From Gallionellaceae bacterium (GTDB taxonomy: Bacteria; Pseudomonadota; Gammaproteobacteria; Burkholderiales; Thiobacillaceae): DNA of 54,256 nucleotides. Positions 7,897 to 17,025 of this stretch are shown piece by piece (the first letter of the stretch is position 1; every line of letters starts with the position of its first letter). A model generated the notes under the pieces. The model saw only the letters and a list, made by a program, of their open reading frames with translations. It had not been told where the DNA came from and made no database searches. The position numbers and the translations under genes are program-made. The DNA lies in the NCBI GenBank assembly GCA_028714735.1, contig JAQTLU010000020.1, positions 1 to 54,256 of the forward strand, in the 5' to 3' direction.

Positions 7897-8460
7897 TTGA
7901 CCGAAAACACACTGGGAACGCCCGACACCTGGCTGGATGAACACGGTGCCGCGCTCTATAAATATGCCCTGGTGCATACCCGGGACCCGCACCGGGCCGA
8001 GGAAGTGGTGCAGGAAACCCTCCTGGCCGCCTTGCAGGCCCAGGACCGCTACACGGGCGGGGCCTCGGTGCGGACCTGGCTCATCGGCATCCTGAAGCAC
8101 AAGATCATCGACCTGTTCCGGCGCGATGCGCGTGAAGTGCCGCTTGACGATCCGGAGGTGCCGGAGGGCGCGACAGAGGAGGAGCACTTCGACGCTACCG
8201 GCCATTGGTGCAATGCCCCGTCCGACTGGGGCAACCCGGAGGAGATGCTGGAGCGCGGTCAATTCATGGCCATCCTGCAACGTTGCCTGGAGGTCCTGCC
8301 GCCGCGCCTGGCAAGGTTGTTCATGCTGCGCGAAGTGATGGAAGAAGACACCGACAATATCTGTCAGGAAATGGCGATCACGCCGACCAACCTGTGGACG
8401 ATGCTGTATCGGGCCCGCATCGGCCTGAGACAGTGTCTCGACCGGAACTGGGCGGTGTGA
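7897..8460 (+). CDS. RNA polymerase sigma factor, ECF type
   Basis: A 187-residue sigma-70 family protein of the extracytoplasmic-function group. Region 2 is seen in DPHRAEEVVQETLLAAL and the following RTWLIGILKHKIIDLFRR; region 4 is the C-terminal helix-turn-helix around EEDTDNICQEMAITPTNLW. The start is taken as TTG at 7897 because AAGGAG sits 6 bases before it (7885-7890); an in-frame TTG at 7879 lies upstream of that site and would place it inside the gene. A zinc-binding anti-sigma gene follows 15 bases downstream, which points to regulation by the pair and probably autoregulation. The regulon cannot be read from this window. Confidence 0.9.
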   Translation: MTENTLGTPDTWLDEHGAALYKYALVHTRDPHRAEEVVQETLLAALQAQDRYTGGASVRTWLIGILKHKIIDLFRRDAREVPLDDPEVPEGATEEEHFDATGHWCNAPSDWGNPEEMLERGQFMAILQRCLEVLPPRLARLFMLREVMEEDTDNICQEMAITPTNLWTMLYRARIGLRQCLDRNWAV

Positions 8461-8475
8461 TCCGCACTGGGGTGA

Positions 8476-8739
8476 ATGAAGATGCTGACCTGCAAGGACG
8501 CAAGCCACTTGATCTCGGAGCGCCAGGAACGACCGCTGGGTGTGCGGGAGCGCTGGGCACTCCGCCTGCATCTATGGCTGTGTGACGGTTGCCGTCATTT
8601 CGAGCGCCAGCTGGCCTTCATGCGGCAGGCCCTGCGCCAGCTGGGCCGGGCCGCCGAGGCCGACGGCGCCGACCTCGCCCCCGAAGCGCGTGAACGCATC
8701 CGCAAGGCCCTGGCCGAGCGGGGCAGGCACGAACACTGA
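8476..8739 (+). CDS. Zinc-binding anti-sigma factor (zf-HC2 / ZAS type)
   Basis: An 87-residue protein whose H32xxxC36xxC39 motif is the zinc-anti-sigma signature; an additional CKDASHLISE element at the N-terminus is typical of this family. There is no membrane segment, so it is a soluble anti-sigma, and zinc-cysteine chemistry suggests redox or metal sensing. It lies 15 bases after the sigma factor stop. ATG at 8482 (codon 3) is an alternative start. A hairpin at 8773-8790 follows. Confidence 0.88.
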   Translation: MKMLTCKDASHLISERQERPLGVRERWALRLHLWLCDGCRHFERQLAFMRQALRQLGRAAEADGADLAPEARERIRKALAERGRHEH

Positions 8740-8772
8740 GCGCCTCGTTTATCCTGGATCGTCGTCATGCTT

Positions 8773-8790
8773 CCGCCTTCGCCAAGGCGG
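8773..8790. terminator. Hairpin between convergent genes, possible terminator
   Basis: A perfect 7-bp inverted repeat CCGCCTT/AAGGCGG with a 4-base loop lies between the anti-sigma gene and the convergent methyltransferase-like gene. It has only a very short T or A run on either side, so intrinsic termination is plausible but unproven. Confidence 0.45.
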
Positions 8791-8811
8791 TTGCGGATTG
8801 CGCGATCGGGC

Positions 8812-9573
8812 TTATGCGGCCTGGGTCCGATTGCGCCGTACCCGCAAAATCGAGCAGCCGCGCTCGGTATTGAGATATTCGTGCTCGAGGGCGGGAAACT
8901 GGGCCTGCCACATCTCGACCAGCGCGCGCTCGTCGGGACGCGCCGCGTCGTCCAGATAGACCACGCCGCCATCGGCCAGCCTGTCGAACAGCAGCGGCAG
9001 GGCCGGGTAGCGGGAATGGCGCTGGATGAATCCGGGCGGGCCGTCGATCACCAGCATGTCGATGCTCCGGTCAGGCAGGTCGTCGAGGGCGTACCAGCGA
9101 TATTCCCGGCCGGCGATCGTCCGTTCGGTCAGCGGCGCGTCGATGACGGCGGTGCGGCCTTCCAGGCCATAGCGGGCGACCTCGGCGCGGGTCGCGGCTG
9201 CGTATTCCGGGCCGTTTTCCAGGCTGAACACCTCGCCGCGGCCGTTCATCTCGCAGCATCGGGCCAGCATCAGCGTGGTCAGGCCGCTGCTGCACTCGAC
9301 GATGGTCGCCGGTTTCGCGGCCAGGGCGTGTTCGACGATCAGCTTGAGAAAATCGGGTGCGGCCGACCAGTTGTGGCTGTACGGCATCCCCTGACGCAGG
9401 CCGAGGCGGTCGCGCAGGGACAGGTAGGCCTCGATCTGGCCGAACAGGCGGCGTGTGCCGGCCTCGTCCCGGGCCGGCGATTCGGCATCGCGCTGCCAGC
9501 CCTGGCGCAGCAGGGCGACCAGCAGCACGACAATCAGCAACAGCAGGACGATGAGGACAGCCTGGAAGGTCAT
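8812..9573 (-). CDS. Membrane-anchored class I SAM-dependent methyltransferase-like protein
   Basis: A 253-residue protein with an N-terminal membrane helix (about 5-22) and a Rossmann-type domain. Motif I reads IVECSSGLTTLMLARCC (91-107), followed by the acidic strand VFSLENGPEY (115-124) and IDMLVIDGPPG (171-181), a pattern seen in class I methyltransferases of the Methyltransf_24 type. Motif I has CSSG instead of the more usual glycine-rich GxGxG, similar to other members that act on sugars or lipids. No partner gene points to a substrate. It converges on the anti-sigma gene. Confidence 0.75.
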   Translation of the reverse strand: MTFQAVLIVLLLLIVVLLVALLRQGWQRDAESPARDEAGTRRLFGQIEAYLSLRDRLGLRQGMPYSHNWSAAPDFLKLIVEHALAAKPATIVECSSGLTTLMLARCCEMNGRGEVFSLENGPEYAAATRAEVARYGLEGRTAVIDAPLTERTIAGREYRWYALDDLPDRSIDMLVIDGPPGFIQRHSRYPALPLLFDRLADGGVVYLDDAARPDERALVEMWQAQFPALEHEYLNTERGCSILRVRRNRTQAA

Positions 9574-9670
9574 GGATTCGATCCGGTTACGGGTCCGCCG
9601 GCCTGCGCCGGGATCGACGCCGCCTGCCTGGATTCCGCCGCATTCTACCCGACCGCCGACGCGCTGCCGT

Positions 9671-12600
9671 TCAGTCCGGCCGGGCCGGCATGGCCCGACT
9701 CCATTCCTCGATGGCCATCGGTTTGCCGAACAGGTAGCCCTGATAGGCCGTGCAGCCGTTGCCTTGCAGGAAATCCCGCTGTTCCTGGGTTTCCACGCCT
9801 TCGGCGATGACCTGCAGACCCAAAGACGCGCTTATGGCCAGGATGGCCCGCACGATGGCGGCGTCGTTGGGGTCGTGGGTCACGTCGCGGATGAAGGACT
9901 GGTCGATCTTCAGTTGGTCCAGCGGCAGGCGCTTCAGGTAGGACAGCGAGGAATAACCGGTGCCGAAGTCGTCCATGGCGAAACCCACGCCGAGGGCGCG
10001 TATCGCGACCATTTGTGCGATCACCACATCGAGTTGCTCCATCACCACCCGCTCGGTCAGTTCCAGCTTGAGCAGATCGGGACGGGCGCCTGTGGTTGCC
10101 AGGATGGCGGCGACCTGCCGGGCGAAATCGGTCTGGCGGAACTGGGCGGCGCTGACGTTGACTGCGATCGGTATGCCCCGGCGCTGCTCATCGGTTTGCC
10201 AGTCCTTCAACTGGGCACAGGCCGTCCGCAATACCCAGAGCCCGATCGGCAGGATCAGGCCGGTCTCCTCCGCCACCCTGATGAAGCGGTCGGGCGGTAC
10301 CGGCGGCTGTCCCGGCGGCTGCCAGCGCAACAGGGCCTCGGCGCCGATCAGACAGCCATGCTGGTCGAACTGGGGCTGGTAGTGGAGCCGGAACTCGTTG
10401 TTCGCCATGCCCCGGCGCAGGGCATCCTCCAGGGCCATGCGGGCATCGATCTCGGCCTGCATGGCAGGATTGAAAAAACGGATGACGTTCTTGCCACTGT
10501 CCTTGGCCTGGTAGAGGGCGACGTCGGCCTGTTTGAGCAATCCCTCGGGCGTGTTGTCCTGGCCCCGGAACAGGGTGAGCCCGATGCTGGTGCTGACCTG
10601 GTAGCCATGGTTGCCGCCGCGGGAGGTGAAGGGCTGGTGCAGGGCGCTACGGATCTTCTCCCCGATGCCCTCGGCCTGGCGCGCGGCGGTGGATTCCTCC
10701 TGGTCGAGGCCTTCCAGCATCACCACGTATTCATCGCCGCCCAGGCGGGCAACGGTATCGTTCTGGCGTACACAGACCTGCAGTTTGCCGGCCACCTCGA
10801 TCAGCAGCTGGTCGCCGGCATCGTGGCCCTGGGTGTCGTTCAGGGCCTTGAAGTTGTCGAGGTCCAGGATCAGCAGCGCGCCATGGCTCTGGGCACGCTG
10901 GCTGGTGATCAGTGCCTGGTTCAGCCGGTCCATCAGCAGACGGCGGTTGGGCAGGTTGGTCAGGGGGTCGAAATAGGCCAGGCTGTGGATCTGATCTTCG
11001 GCCTGCTTGCGCTCGGTGATGTCGAAGCAGTAGCCGATGTAGCCCAGGAACAGGCCCTCGCTGTCATAGCGCGGCAAGCCCTCGTCGTGCAGCCAGCGAT
11101 ATTTGCCGCTGGCCGCACGCAAGCGGTAGTCCATGCTGAACGGCTTGCCGCGGGCGAAGGCGGCGACATAGGTGTCCTGGCAACGCGGCCTGTCCTCGGC
11201 GTGCACCCCTTCCAGCCAGCCGTTGCCGAGTTCCTGTTCGAGCGTGCGGCCGGTGAACCTCAGCCAGGGTTCGTTGAAGTAGGAGCACAGCATGTCGAGC
11301 CCTGACATCCAGATCAGCGTCGAGCCGCCATTGGTGACGTTGCGGAAGTGTTGTTCGCTCTCGCGCAGCCTGGCCTTGGCCGAGTGCAGTGCTTCGATCT
11401 GCTCACGCAATTCGCTTGCCTGCACGGCCAGGCGTTCCTGGTCGCGCCGCAGCATGTCGGTCATGCCGGCCTGGGCAGAGGCCAGTTGGGCGACCTCGAA
11501 GATGTCGCTGTCGACCGGGGCGGCGGCGCTGAAATCCAGCCTGCCGATCCGTTCGCTGGCCGCGGCCAGCGCTTCCATCGGGCGGGACAATTTCCCGGCC
11601 TGCCGGTAGGCGACCAGGCTGGCCGCCAGCAGCACCAGCAGCAGGCCTGCCGACATGGCGGATGCGACGGGCTGCCAGGCCGGTGCGAAATCCGCTTCCG
11701 GCGCCAGGGCGATCAGCCAGAGCCGCTGCGCACCGAGTTGGTAGGGCCGGACGCTGGCCAGCCAGTCGGCATTGCCTGAGCGATAGCCGAATACCTCCCC
11801 GGCCGGTATCCCGGGCGTCCAGGCGGCGAGGGCCTGGTTTACCGGGGCGAGGCCAAGTTGATCGACCGGTGCGAGCATCTTCGCCAGCCATGCCTGCTCC
11901 GAAATATCTTCCGGTCGCGCCGGCAGGGCGAGGACGCGGTGGTCGTCGGTGATCACCAGGGCCAGGCCATGCCGGCCAACCGGGTGCAGCATGGTGGATT
12001 CCGACAGGTCGCGCAGCTTGATGTCGAAACCGAGCACGAAGTCGCGTCCGTCATCGAGCTTGAAGCGGGTCGATACCGTGACGCCAGGTTCGCCGGTGGT
12101 GAAAAAGGCATAGGGCGCGGTCCAGTGGATGGCCTGTTCCGGGGTCGCCATGGCGCCGTCATACCAGGGCCGCAGACGGGCGTCGTAGGTGCTGGTTTGC
12201 CAAAGGTGAACGGTATCGCCCTCGACCGTACGGTCGATCACCCGGTGCTGGCTGCCCCAGCGCGGGATGTCGGTGAGCCGGTTGTGCCGGGAGCCATGCG
12301 GCAGTTGCAGCAACATCCAGCCCTGACCGGTCGAGGTGCCGGCGACCACGGAGGTGATCTGGGGCAGGGTTTCCAGCATGGGCAGGAACAGGCGATTGAA
12401 CGGCTTGCTGTCGTCGAGGTCGGGGGCGACGCCGTCGATCCAGTCCCGGCTCATGCGCAGCAGGGCTTCGGTTGGTGCGAATCTCGTCGTGAGCCGGGCC
12501 TCGACCTGTTCGGCGGTGGCGTTGAACTGGTTTTCGGCAATCCTGGCGCCCATCGGCCGCAGCCCGAACAGGGCGAATATCAGCCCCACCAGCAGGGCGG

Positions 12601-12676
12601 TGACGCCCGCCAATAGGCCAAACCGCACCAGCAAGGCATGGCGCAGGGTGGTGTGCGGCCCGGTTTGCATGGCCAT
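9671..12676 (-). CDS. Cyclic-di-GMP signalling protein: periplasmic sensor, PAS, GGDEF and EAL
   Basis: A 1001-residue inner-membrane protein. TM1 is at about 16-38, a periplasmic sensor region (Cache-like) follows to about 335, TM2 lies at about 338-360, then a linker, a PAS domain (about 440-560), a GGDEF domain and an EAL domain. The cyclase site is GGDEY (646-650), preceded at the right distance by RQND, a c-di-GMP inhibitory-site RxxD. The phosphodiesterase motif EAL is at 780-782 within GAEALLRW, with DDFGTGYSSL further on. Both halves therefore look potentially active, and which dominates cannot be told. The gene is downstream of the patatin-like gene on the same strand, 200 bases apart. 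Confidence 0.92.
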   Translation of the reverse strand: MAMQTGPHTTLRHALLVRFGLLAGVTALLVGLIFALFGLRPMGARIAENQFNATAEQVEARLTTRFAPTEALLRMSRDWIDGVAPDLDDSKPFNRLFLPMLETLPQITSVVAGTSTGQGWMLLQLPHGSRHNRLTDIPRWGSQHRVIDRTVEGDTVHLWQTSTYDARLRPWYDGAMATPEQAIHWTAPYAFFTTGEPGVTVSTRFKLDDGRDFVLGFDIKLRDLSESTMLHPVGRHGLALVITDDHRVLALPARPEDISEQAWLAKMLAPVDQLGLAPVNQALAAWTPGIPAGEVFGYRSGNADWLASVRPYQLGAQRLWLIALAPEADFAPAWQPVASAMSAGLLLVLLAASLVAYRQAGKLSRPMEALAAASERIGRLDFSAAAPVDSDIFEVAQLASAQAGMTDMLRRDQERLAVQASELREQIEALHSAKARLRESEQHFRNVTNGGSTLIWMSGLDMLCSYFNEPWLRFTGRTLEQELGNGWLEGVHAEDRPRCQDTYVAAFARGKPFSMDYRLRAASGKYRWLHDEGLPRYDSEGLFLGYIGYCFDITERKQAEDQIHSLAYFDPLTNLPNRRLLMDRLNQALITSQRAQSHGALLILDLDNFKALNDTQGHDAGDQLLIEVAGKLQVCVRQNDTVARLGGDEYVVMLEGLDQEESTAARQAEGIGEKIRSALHQPFTSRGGNHGYQVSTSIGLTLFRGQDNTPEGLLKQADVALYQAKDSGKNVIRFFNPAMQAEIDARMALEDALRRGMANNEFRLHYQPQFDQHGCLIGAEALLRWQPPGQPPVPPDRFIRVAEETGLILPIGLWVLRTACAQLKDWQTDEQRRGIPIAVNVSAAQFRQTDFARQVAAILATTGARPDLLKLELTERVVMEQLDVVIAQMVAIRALGVGFAMDDFGTGYSSLSYLKRLPLDQLKIDQSFIRDVTHDPNDAAIVRAILAISASLGLQVIAEGVETQEQRDFLQGNGCTAYQGYLFGKPMAIEEWSRAMPARPD

Positions 12677-12845
12677 GTCTGGTCAGCCGGGCGGGCGCCC
12701 GGAAATTTCGAATGAAACCGCCATATTATGCCTCCGCATTTCGGCAACCCGGCCTGGTCGCACGAATCCCCTTTACCGACTTGTATGTGCTTGGTTTGGG
12801 TAAAGGTTGCCCGCCAGTATAGTCGCTTGACCTGTCGCTATGGAA

Positions 12846-12869
12846 CCGGGAGCGCCGGCTCGGTCCCGG
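12846..12869 (-). terminator. Hairpin after the patatin-like gene, possible terminator
   Basis: The arms CCGGGA/TCCCGG enclose a second inner CCG/CGG pairing just beyond the patatin-like stop codon. On the reverse strand it is followed by only TT, so it is a weak candidate for an intrinsic terminator. Confidence 0.35.
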
Positions 12870-12876
12870 CTACGGC

Positions 12877-13773
12877 TCAGAACAGCGCATGCAGACCCGG
12901 CAGCACGGCCGCTACGGCACGCTTGCCCGCCTCGATCGCCTCCTGGGTGCGGTGGAAATCGAGCAGGCCGAGGTGGGCCAGGTGCGGCGTCACCACCAGG
13001 TCCGGCGGTTCGCCGGCCATGCGGCTGCGGCTGATGCGTACCTGCATGATGTTGATGCTGGAGGCCACGACATCGAGCATGGAGGGGAGGTGCGGTGTGC
13101 CGTTTGTCCGCGCCGGCAAGAGTACGCCGAGGTTGTCCTGCAGTTTGCGCAGCCATTCGCTGACTTCGCCGCCGGGCGCCGTGGGTACGGGCTGCTCGCG
13201 CAGGTGACGGCCGATGAGGTCGGTGTTGAGGTCGACTGCGATGACGATATCGGCGCCCATCGCGCGGGCCAGCGATACCGGCACCGGGTTGACCAGACCG
13301 CCGTCCACCAGCATCCGGCCATCGCGCAGCACCGGCGTGAACAGGGCGGGCAGGGCAATGGAGGCGCGCACCGCGTCGATCGTCGAACCTTCGCGCAGCC
13401 AGACCTCGGCACCGGTATGCAGCGCCGTCGCCACCGCGCCGAAGGGCAGGTCCAATTCCTCGACCGGGCGGTCGATGAAGTTGCGGCGGAAGAATTCCAT
13501 CAACCGCTCGCCCTTGATCAGCCCGCCGCTCAGGTGCACATCCATGAACGAGAGGACGTCCGCCATGCCCAGCCCGAGCAGCCACTGTTCGAAGCGGTCG
13601 ATCTCGCCGGCCGCATAGGCGGCGCCCACCAGCGCCCCGATCGACGTCCCGCAGACCAGGTCCGGCCGGACCCCGGCCTGCTCCAGGGCACGGATGACGC
13701 CGACATGCGCCCAACCGCGCGCCGAGCCGCTGCCCAGGGCCAGCCCGACGCGCGGTCGGCGCGGTGCGTTCAT
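12877..13773 (-). CDS. Patatin-like phospholipase family protein (RssA-like)
   Basis: A 298-residue patatin-domain protein. The oxyanion-hole motif GSGSARGWAH (14-23), the nucleophile elbow GTSIG with Ser44, and the second dyad residue in DGGLVNP (Asp157) are all present, so a serine acyl hydrolase activity is expected. There is no signal peptide or membrane segment, matching the cytosolic RssA-like branch rather than the secreted toxin ExoU-like branch. It lies between relA and the GGDEF/EAL gene, all on the same strand, but with intergenic gaps of 158 and 200 bases. Confidence 0.9.
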   Translation of the reverse strand: MNAPRRPRVGLALGSGSARGWAHVGVIRALEQAGVRPDLVCGTSIGALVGAAYAAGEIDRFEQWLLGLGMADVLSFMDVHLSGGLIKGERLMEFFRRNFIDRPVEELDLPFGAVATALHTGAEVWLREGSTIDAVRASIALPALFTPVLRDGRMLVDGGLVNPVPVSLARAMGADIVIAVDLNTDLIGRHLREQPVPTAPGGEVSEWLRKLQDNLGVLLPARTNGTPHLPSMLDVVASSINIMQVRISRSRMAGEPPDLVVTPHLAHLGLLDFHRTQEAIEAGKRAVAAVLPGLHALF

Positions 13774-13931
13774 GCGCGGCCGCCCCGGGCAGCGCGTCGG
13801 CTACCCGCTGTGCTGGCAAGCCCGGCTGCGATAGGGAAGGGGTTCATAGCTGTCTGGGTTCCGGATACTGGCGACCACATTGTCCGGCAAATGCGCTCCG
13901 CTGTCGCACCCTGCCAGCGGCCAGCCGCCGC

Positions 13932-16094
13932 CTACTTGCGCCGGACCTGGCTCACACCGCGTATCTGCGTCGCCCTGGCCAGGAAACGCGACAGCTGGCC
14001 GGCATCGCGGACGATCACGGTGAACTCCATCCGGGCCTCGCCGTCGCGCGATTCGGTGTTGACCTTGACCACGTTGAGCTTGTCCTGGGTCAGGGCCTCG
14101 GCGACGTCCTTGAGCAGGCTGGCCCGATCGCTGGCCAGGATCTCGACATCGACCTCGAAGGTCTGCCCGGTCTGGCTGCCCCATTCGGCCTTGAGCAGGC
14201 GGTCCTTGCGGTCGTCGGGCAGGGTGAGTATGACGGTGCAGTCGGCCCGGTGCACGGTGACGCCGCGGCCGATCGTGGTGTAGCCGACGATGGCGTCGGG
14301 CGGTACCGGCTTGCAGCAGCCGGCGATGCTGGTGAGCAGGTTGCCCTCGCCCTCGATCACCACGCCGGAGGGGCCGGACCGGCTGGGCCGGGTGGTGATG
14401 ACGGGTTTTTCCGCAGCGGGGACGAATTCGTCGTTCAGGACCCGTTCCAGCTGGCCGGAGCCGACGTCGCCGCGGCCAAGGGCGGCGAACAGGTCGTCCG
14501 GCTGGGCGAATTTCAGCCGGGTCGCCAGCTTGTCCAGATTGACGTTGCTGAGGTGGAGCCGGTGCAGCTCGCGATCGACCAGGGCGCGACCGTCCTGGAT
14601 GTGGCTGTCGATATCCTGCTGGCGGAACCATTGCCTGACCTTGCTGCGGGCACGGTGGGTCTGCAGGTAGCCGAGGTGGGGGTTGAGCCAGTCGCGGCTG
14701 GGCCCGCCCTGCTTGACGGTGAGGATCTCCACCCGTTGCGCGGTCTTCAGCGGGGTGTCGAGCGGCACCAGGATGCCGTCGACCTTGGCGCCCCGGCAGC
14801 GGTGGCCGAGCTCGGTGTGGACGGTGTAGGCAAAGTCGATCGGCGTGCTGCCCTGGGCCAGGGCGACCACCCTGCCCTGCGGGGTGAGCACGAAGACCTC
14901 GTCCTGGAACAGTTCGTTCTTGAAGTGCTGGGCCAGCTCGCCGCTGTCGGTCAGTTCCTGCTTCCAGGCCAGCAGCTGCCTGAGCCAGGCGATCTTGTCG
15001 GTCTGCTGATGGCCGCGGCCGCCTTCCTTGTAGCGCCAGTGGGCGGCGACGCCGAGTTCGGCCTCCTGGTGCATGTCGAAGGTGCGGATCTGCACCTCCA
15101 GGGCCTTGTTGTCGGGGCCGACCACGGCGGTATGCAGGCTCTGGTAGCCGTTGCCCTTGGGCCGCGAGATGTAGTCGTCGAACTGGCCGGGAATGGGCTG
15201 CCACAGGCTGTGCACCAGGCCGAGGGCGTGGTAGCAGTCCTTCAGGTCGAGCACCAGCACGCGCACGGCGCGGACATCGTAGACCTCCTCGAAGTCGAGG
15301 TGCTTCTTGCGCATCTTGGCCAGGATGCTGGCGATGTGCTTGGGCCGGCCGGTGACCGAGGCCGCGCCGATGCCGGCCTGGCCGAGTTCGTCGGAGAGCG
15401 TCTTCAGTATCCGTTCGATGTACCACTCGCGGTCCAGCCGGCGTTCGTCGAGCAGGCGGGCGATATGCTTGTAGGTGTCCGGCTCGAGGTAGCGGCAGGC
15501 CATGTCCTCCAGCTCCCACTTGAGCTGCCAGACGCCGAGGCGGTTGGCCAGCGGGGCATAGAGGTCGCGCGCATCCTGGGCCACCTTGCGGCGGTTGCCG
15601 GGATCGCCGGCGGCCAGTTCGCGCAGGGCCTGGGTGCGTTCGGCCAGCTTGATCAGCACCACCCGGATGTCGTCGGTCATGGCCAGCAGCATCTGGCGCA
15701 GGGCCTCGCTCTGGTCGACGCCCTCGTTCTGCACTTCGGACAGCAGGTGGTCCATCTGGCGCAGCCGGGCGGCGCCGGCGGCCAGGCCGAAGCCGCTCCC
15801 GCCCAGGACCGGGACCAGCGCGTCCCGGTGCAGGTGGTTCTCGGGCAGGCCGCAGACCAGGGCGGCGGCAACGGTATCGGCATCGAACTGCATGGAGGCC
15901 AGGAGGGCGGCGGCGGCCAGGCTGTGTTCGAACAGCGGGGTGCCGCTGTCGCTGCTCAGGCCGTCGGCGTGCCGGGCCAGCCAGTCGGCGGCACGGGTCA
16001 GCAGCGCAAGCTGATCGGGGTTGTACTGTGCCGCCAGGCCGGCGAGCCAGCTCCGGCTGTCGTCGGGCGAGGCGGCAAGGGCATGGGAAACCAT
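13932..16094 (-). CDS. relA: GTP pyrophosphokinase, RelA type (monofunctional)
   Basis: A 720-residue stringent-response enzyme that makes (p)ppGpp from ATP and GDP/GTP on stalled ribosomes. The N-terminal hydrolase domain is degenerate: where bifunctional SpoT/Rel has LLHDVVED it reads LVCGLPEN, so the HD dyad is absent and hydrolysis is not expected. The synthetase domain is intact (EEVYDVRAVRV, PKGNGYQSLHT, EVQIRTFDMHQEAE). The charge motif that separates RelA (ExDD) from bifunctional proteins (RxKD) reads QFDD here. TGS (about 370-430), zinc-finger-like and C-terminal ACT regions (QLSRFLARATQIRGV) follow. A separate SpoT is expected elsewhere in the genome. Confidence 0.95.
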   Translation of the reverse strand: MVSHALAASPDDSRSWLAGLAAQYNPDQLALLTRAADWLARHADGLSSDSGTPLFEHSLAAAALLASMQFDADTVAAALVCGLPENHLHRDALVPVLGGSGFGLAAGAARLRQMDHLLSEVQNEGVDQSEALRQMLLAMTDDIRVVLIKLAERTQALRELAAGDPGNRRKVAQDARDLYAPLANRLGVWQLKWELEDMACRYLEPDTYKHIARLLDERRLDREWYIERILKTLSDELGQAGIGAASVTGRPKHIASILAKMRKKHLDFEEVYDVRAVRVLVLDLKDCYHALGLVHSLWQPIPGQFDDYISRPKGNGYQSLHTAVVGPDNKALEVQIRTFDMHQEAELGVAAHWRYKEGGRGHQQTDKIAWLRQLLAWKQELTDSGELAQHFKNELFQDEVFVLTPQGRVVALAQGSTPIDFAYTVHTELGHRCRGAKVDGILVPLDTPLKTAQRVEILTVKQGGPSRDWLNPHLGYLQTHRARSKVRQWFRQQDIDSHIQDGRALVDRELHRLHLSNVNLDKLATRLKFAQPDDLFAALGRGDVGSGQLERVLNDEFVPAAEKPVITTRPSRSGPSGVVIEGEGNLLTSIAGCCKPVPPDAIVGYTTIGRGVTVHRADCTVILTLPDDRKDRLLKAEWGSQTGQTFEVDVEILASDRASLLKDVAEALTQDKLNVVKVNTESRDGEARMEFTVIVRDAGQLSRFLARATQIRGVSQVRRK

Positions 16095-16190
16095 GTCGTG
16101 GCGGCGCGCGCGGGGGTAGGGTGAGGCGAAATGGTCAGGCGGCGCGGGCGTTGGCGAGCCTCACGGCCTGCTCCTCGCCTGGCGCTGGAA

Positions 16191-16985
16191 TCACCACCAG
16201 ATCTTCCACCACGGCTTGTCCTGCTTGATGCCATCGCCGGTCAGCCACGGGCTGTCGGGGAAGTTCTTCTGCAATACCCGCCGGGTGTCGTCGCGGAGGT
16301 CGTTCAGGCCCAGTTTGTCGTAGCTTTTCGCCATGATGGCCAGGCCTTCTTCCAGGGCCGGGGCCTGCTGGTAGTGCTCCAGGACATACTTGCCGCGATT
16401 GACGGCGGCGACGTAGGCGCCGCGTTTGTAGTAATAACGGGCGACATGGACCTCGTGGTAGGCCAGGGCATTGACCAGGTAGCGCATCCGGGCCTGGGCG
16501 TCGGGGGTGTATTTGCTGTCCGGGAACTGCGTGGTCAGTTCCTTGAAGGCCTGGAACGCCTCGCGTGCGGCCAGGGGGTCGCGCTCGCTCATGTCCTGGT
16601 CGCCGAGGGCCGCCAGCAGACTGGTGTCCTCGATGAAATTGGCCAGGCCTTTCAGGTAATAGGCGTAATCTACGTTGGCATGGTTGGGGTGCAGCTTGAT
16701 GAAGCGGTCGCAGGCGGCAATGGCCGAGACCGGCTCGCTGTCCTTGTAGTAGGCGTAGGCGACTTCGAGCTGGGCCTGCTGGGCGTATGGGCCGTAGGGA
16801 TAGCGGGATTCCAGCTTCTCGAAATACTTGATGGCCTCGGCATAGTTGCCGTCATCCAGATTTTCCTTGGCCGTGGTGTAAAGCTTGGAAGCGGACCAGG
16901 ACTTGGTTTCGTCGATCTGCTCCGGCAGCAGGCTACAGGCGCTCAGGAGCGTGAGGGCCAGTAATACGGCTAGAATTCGTTTCAT
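16191..16985 (-). CDS. bamD: Outer membrane protein assembly lipoprotein BamD
   Basis: A 264-residue lipoprotein of the BAM complex, which inserts beta-barrel proteins into the outer membrane. The signal peptide ends in the lipobox LSAC (Cys17), with no Asp after it, as expected for outer membrane sorting. TPR repeats follow: YAEAIKYFEKLESRYPYGPY is the typical first BamD TPR, and FPDSKYTPDAQARM a later one. Normal length for the family. It is divergent from rluD with only 40 bases between the start codons, a common proteobacterial arrangement. Confidence 0.95.
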   Translation of the reverse strand: MKRILAVLLALTLLSACSLLPEQIDETKSWSASKLYTTAKENLDDGNYAEAIKYFEKLESRYPYGPYAQQAQLEVAYAYYKDSEPVSAIAACDRFIKLHPNHANVDYAYYLKGLANFIEDTSLLAALGDQDMSERDPLAAREAFQAFKELTTQFPDSKYTPDAQARMRYLVNALAYHEVHVARYYYKRGAYVAAVNRGKYVLEHYQQAPALEEGLAIMAKSYDKLGLNDLRDDTRRVLQKNFPDSPWLTGDGIKQDKPWWKIWW

Positions 16986-17025
16986 TTCATCGCCTCGAAA
17001 AAGATCGCAGGATTATATCTTCAAG

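Noticed and set aside
9455-11305. Forward open frame of 616 codons opposite the GGDEF/EAL gene
   Set aside because: Shadow of a reverse gene with complete GGDEF and EAL motifs.
13764-16124. Forward open frame of 786 codons opposite relA
   Set aside because: Antisense shadow of an intact relA; no recognisable domain and repetitive low-complexity composition.
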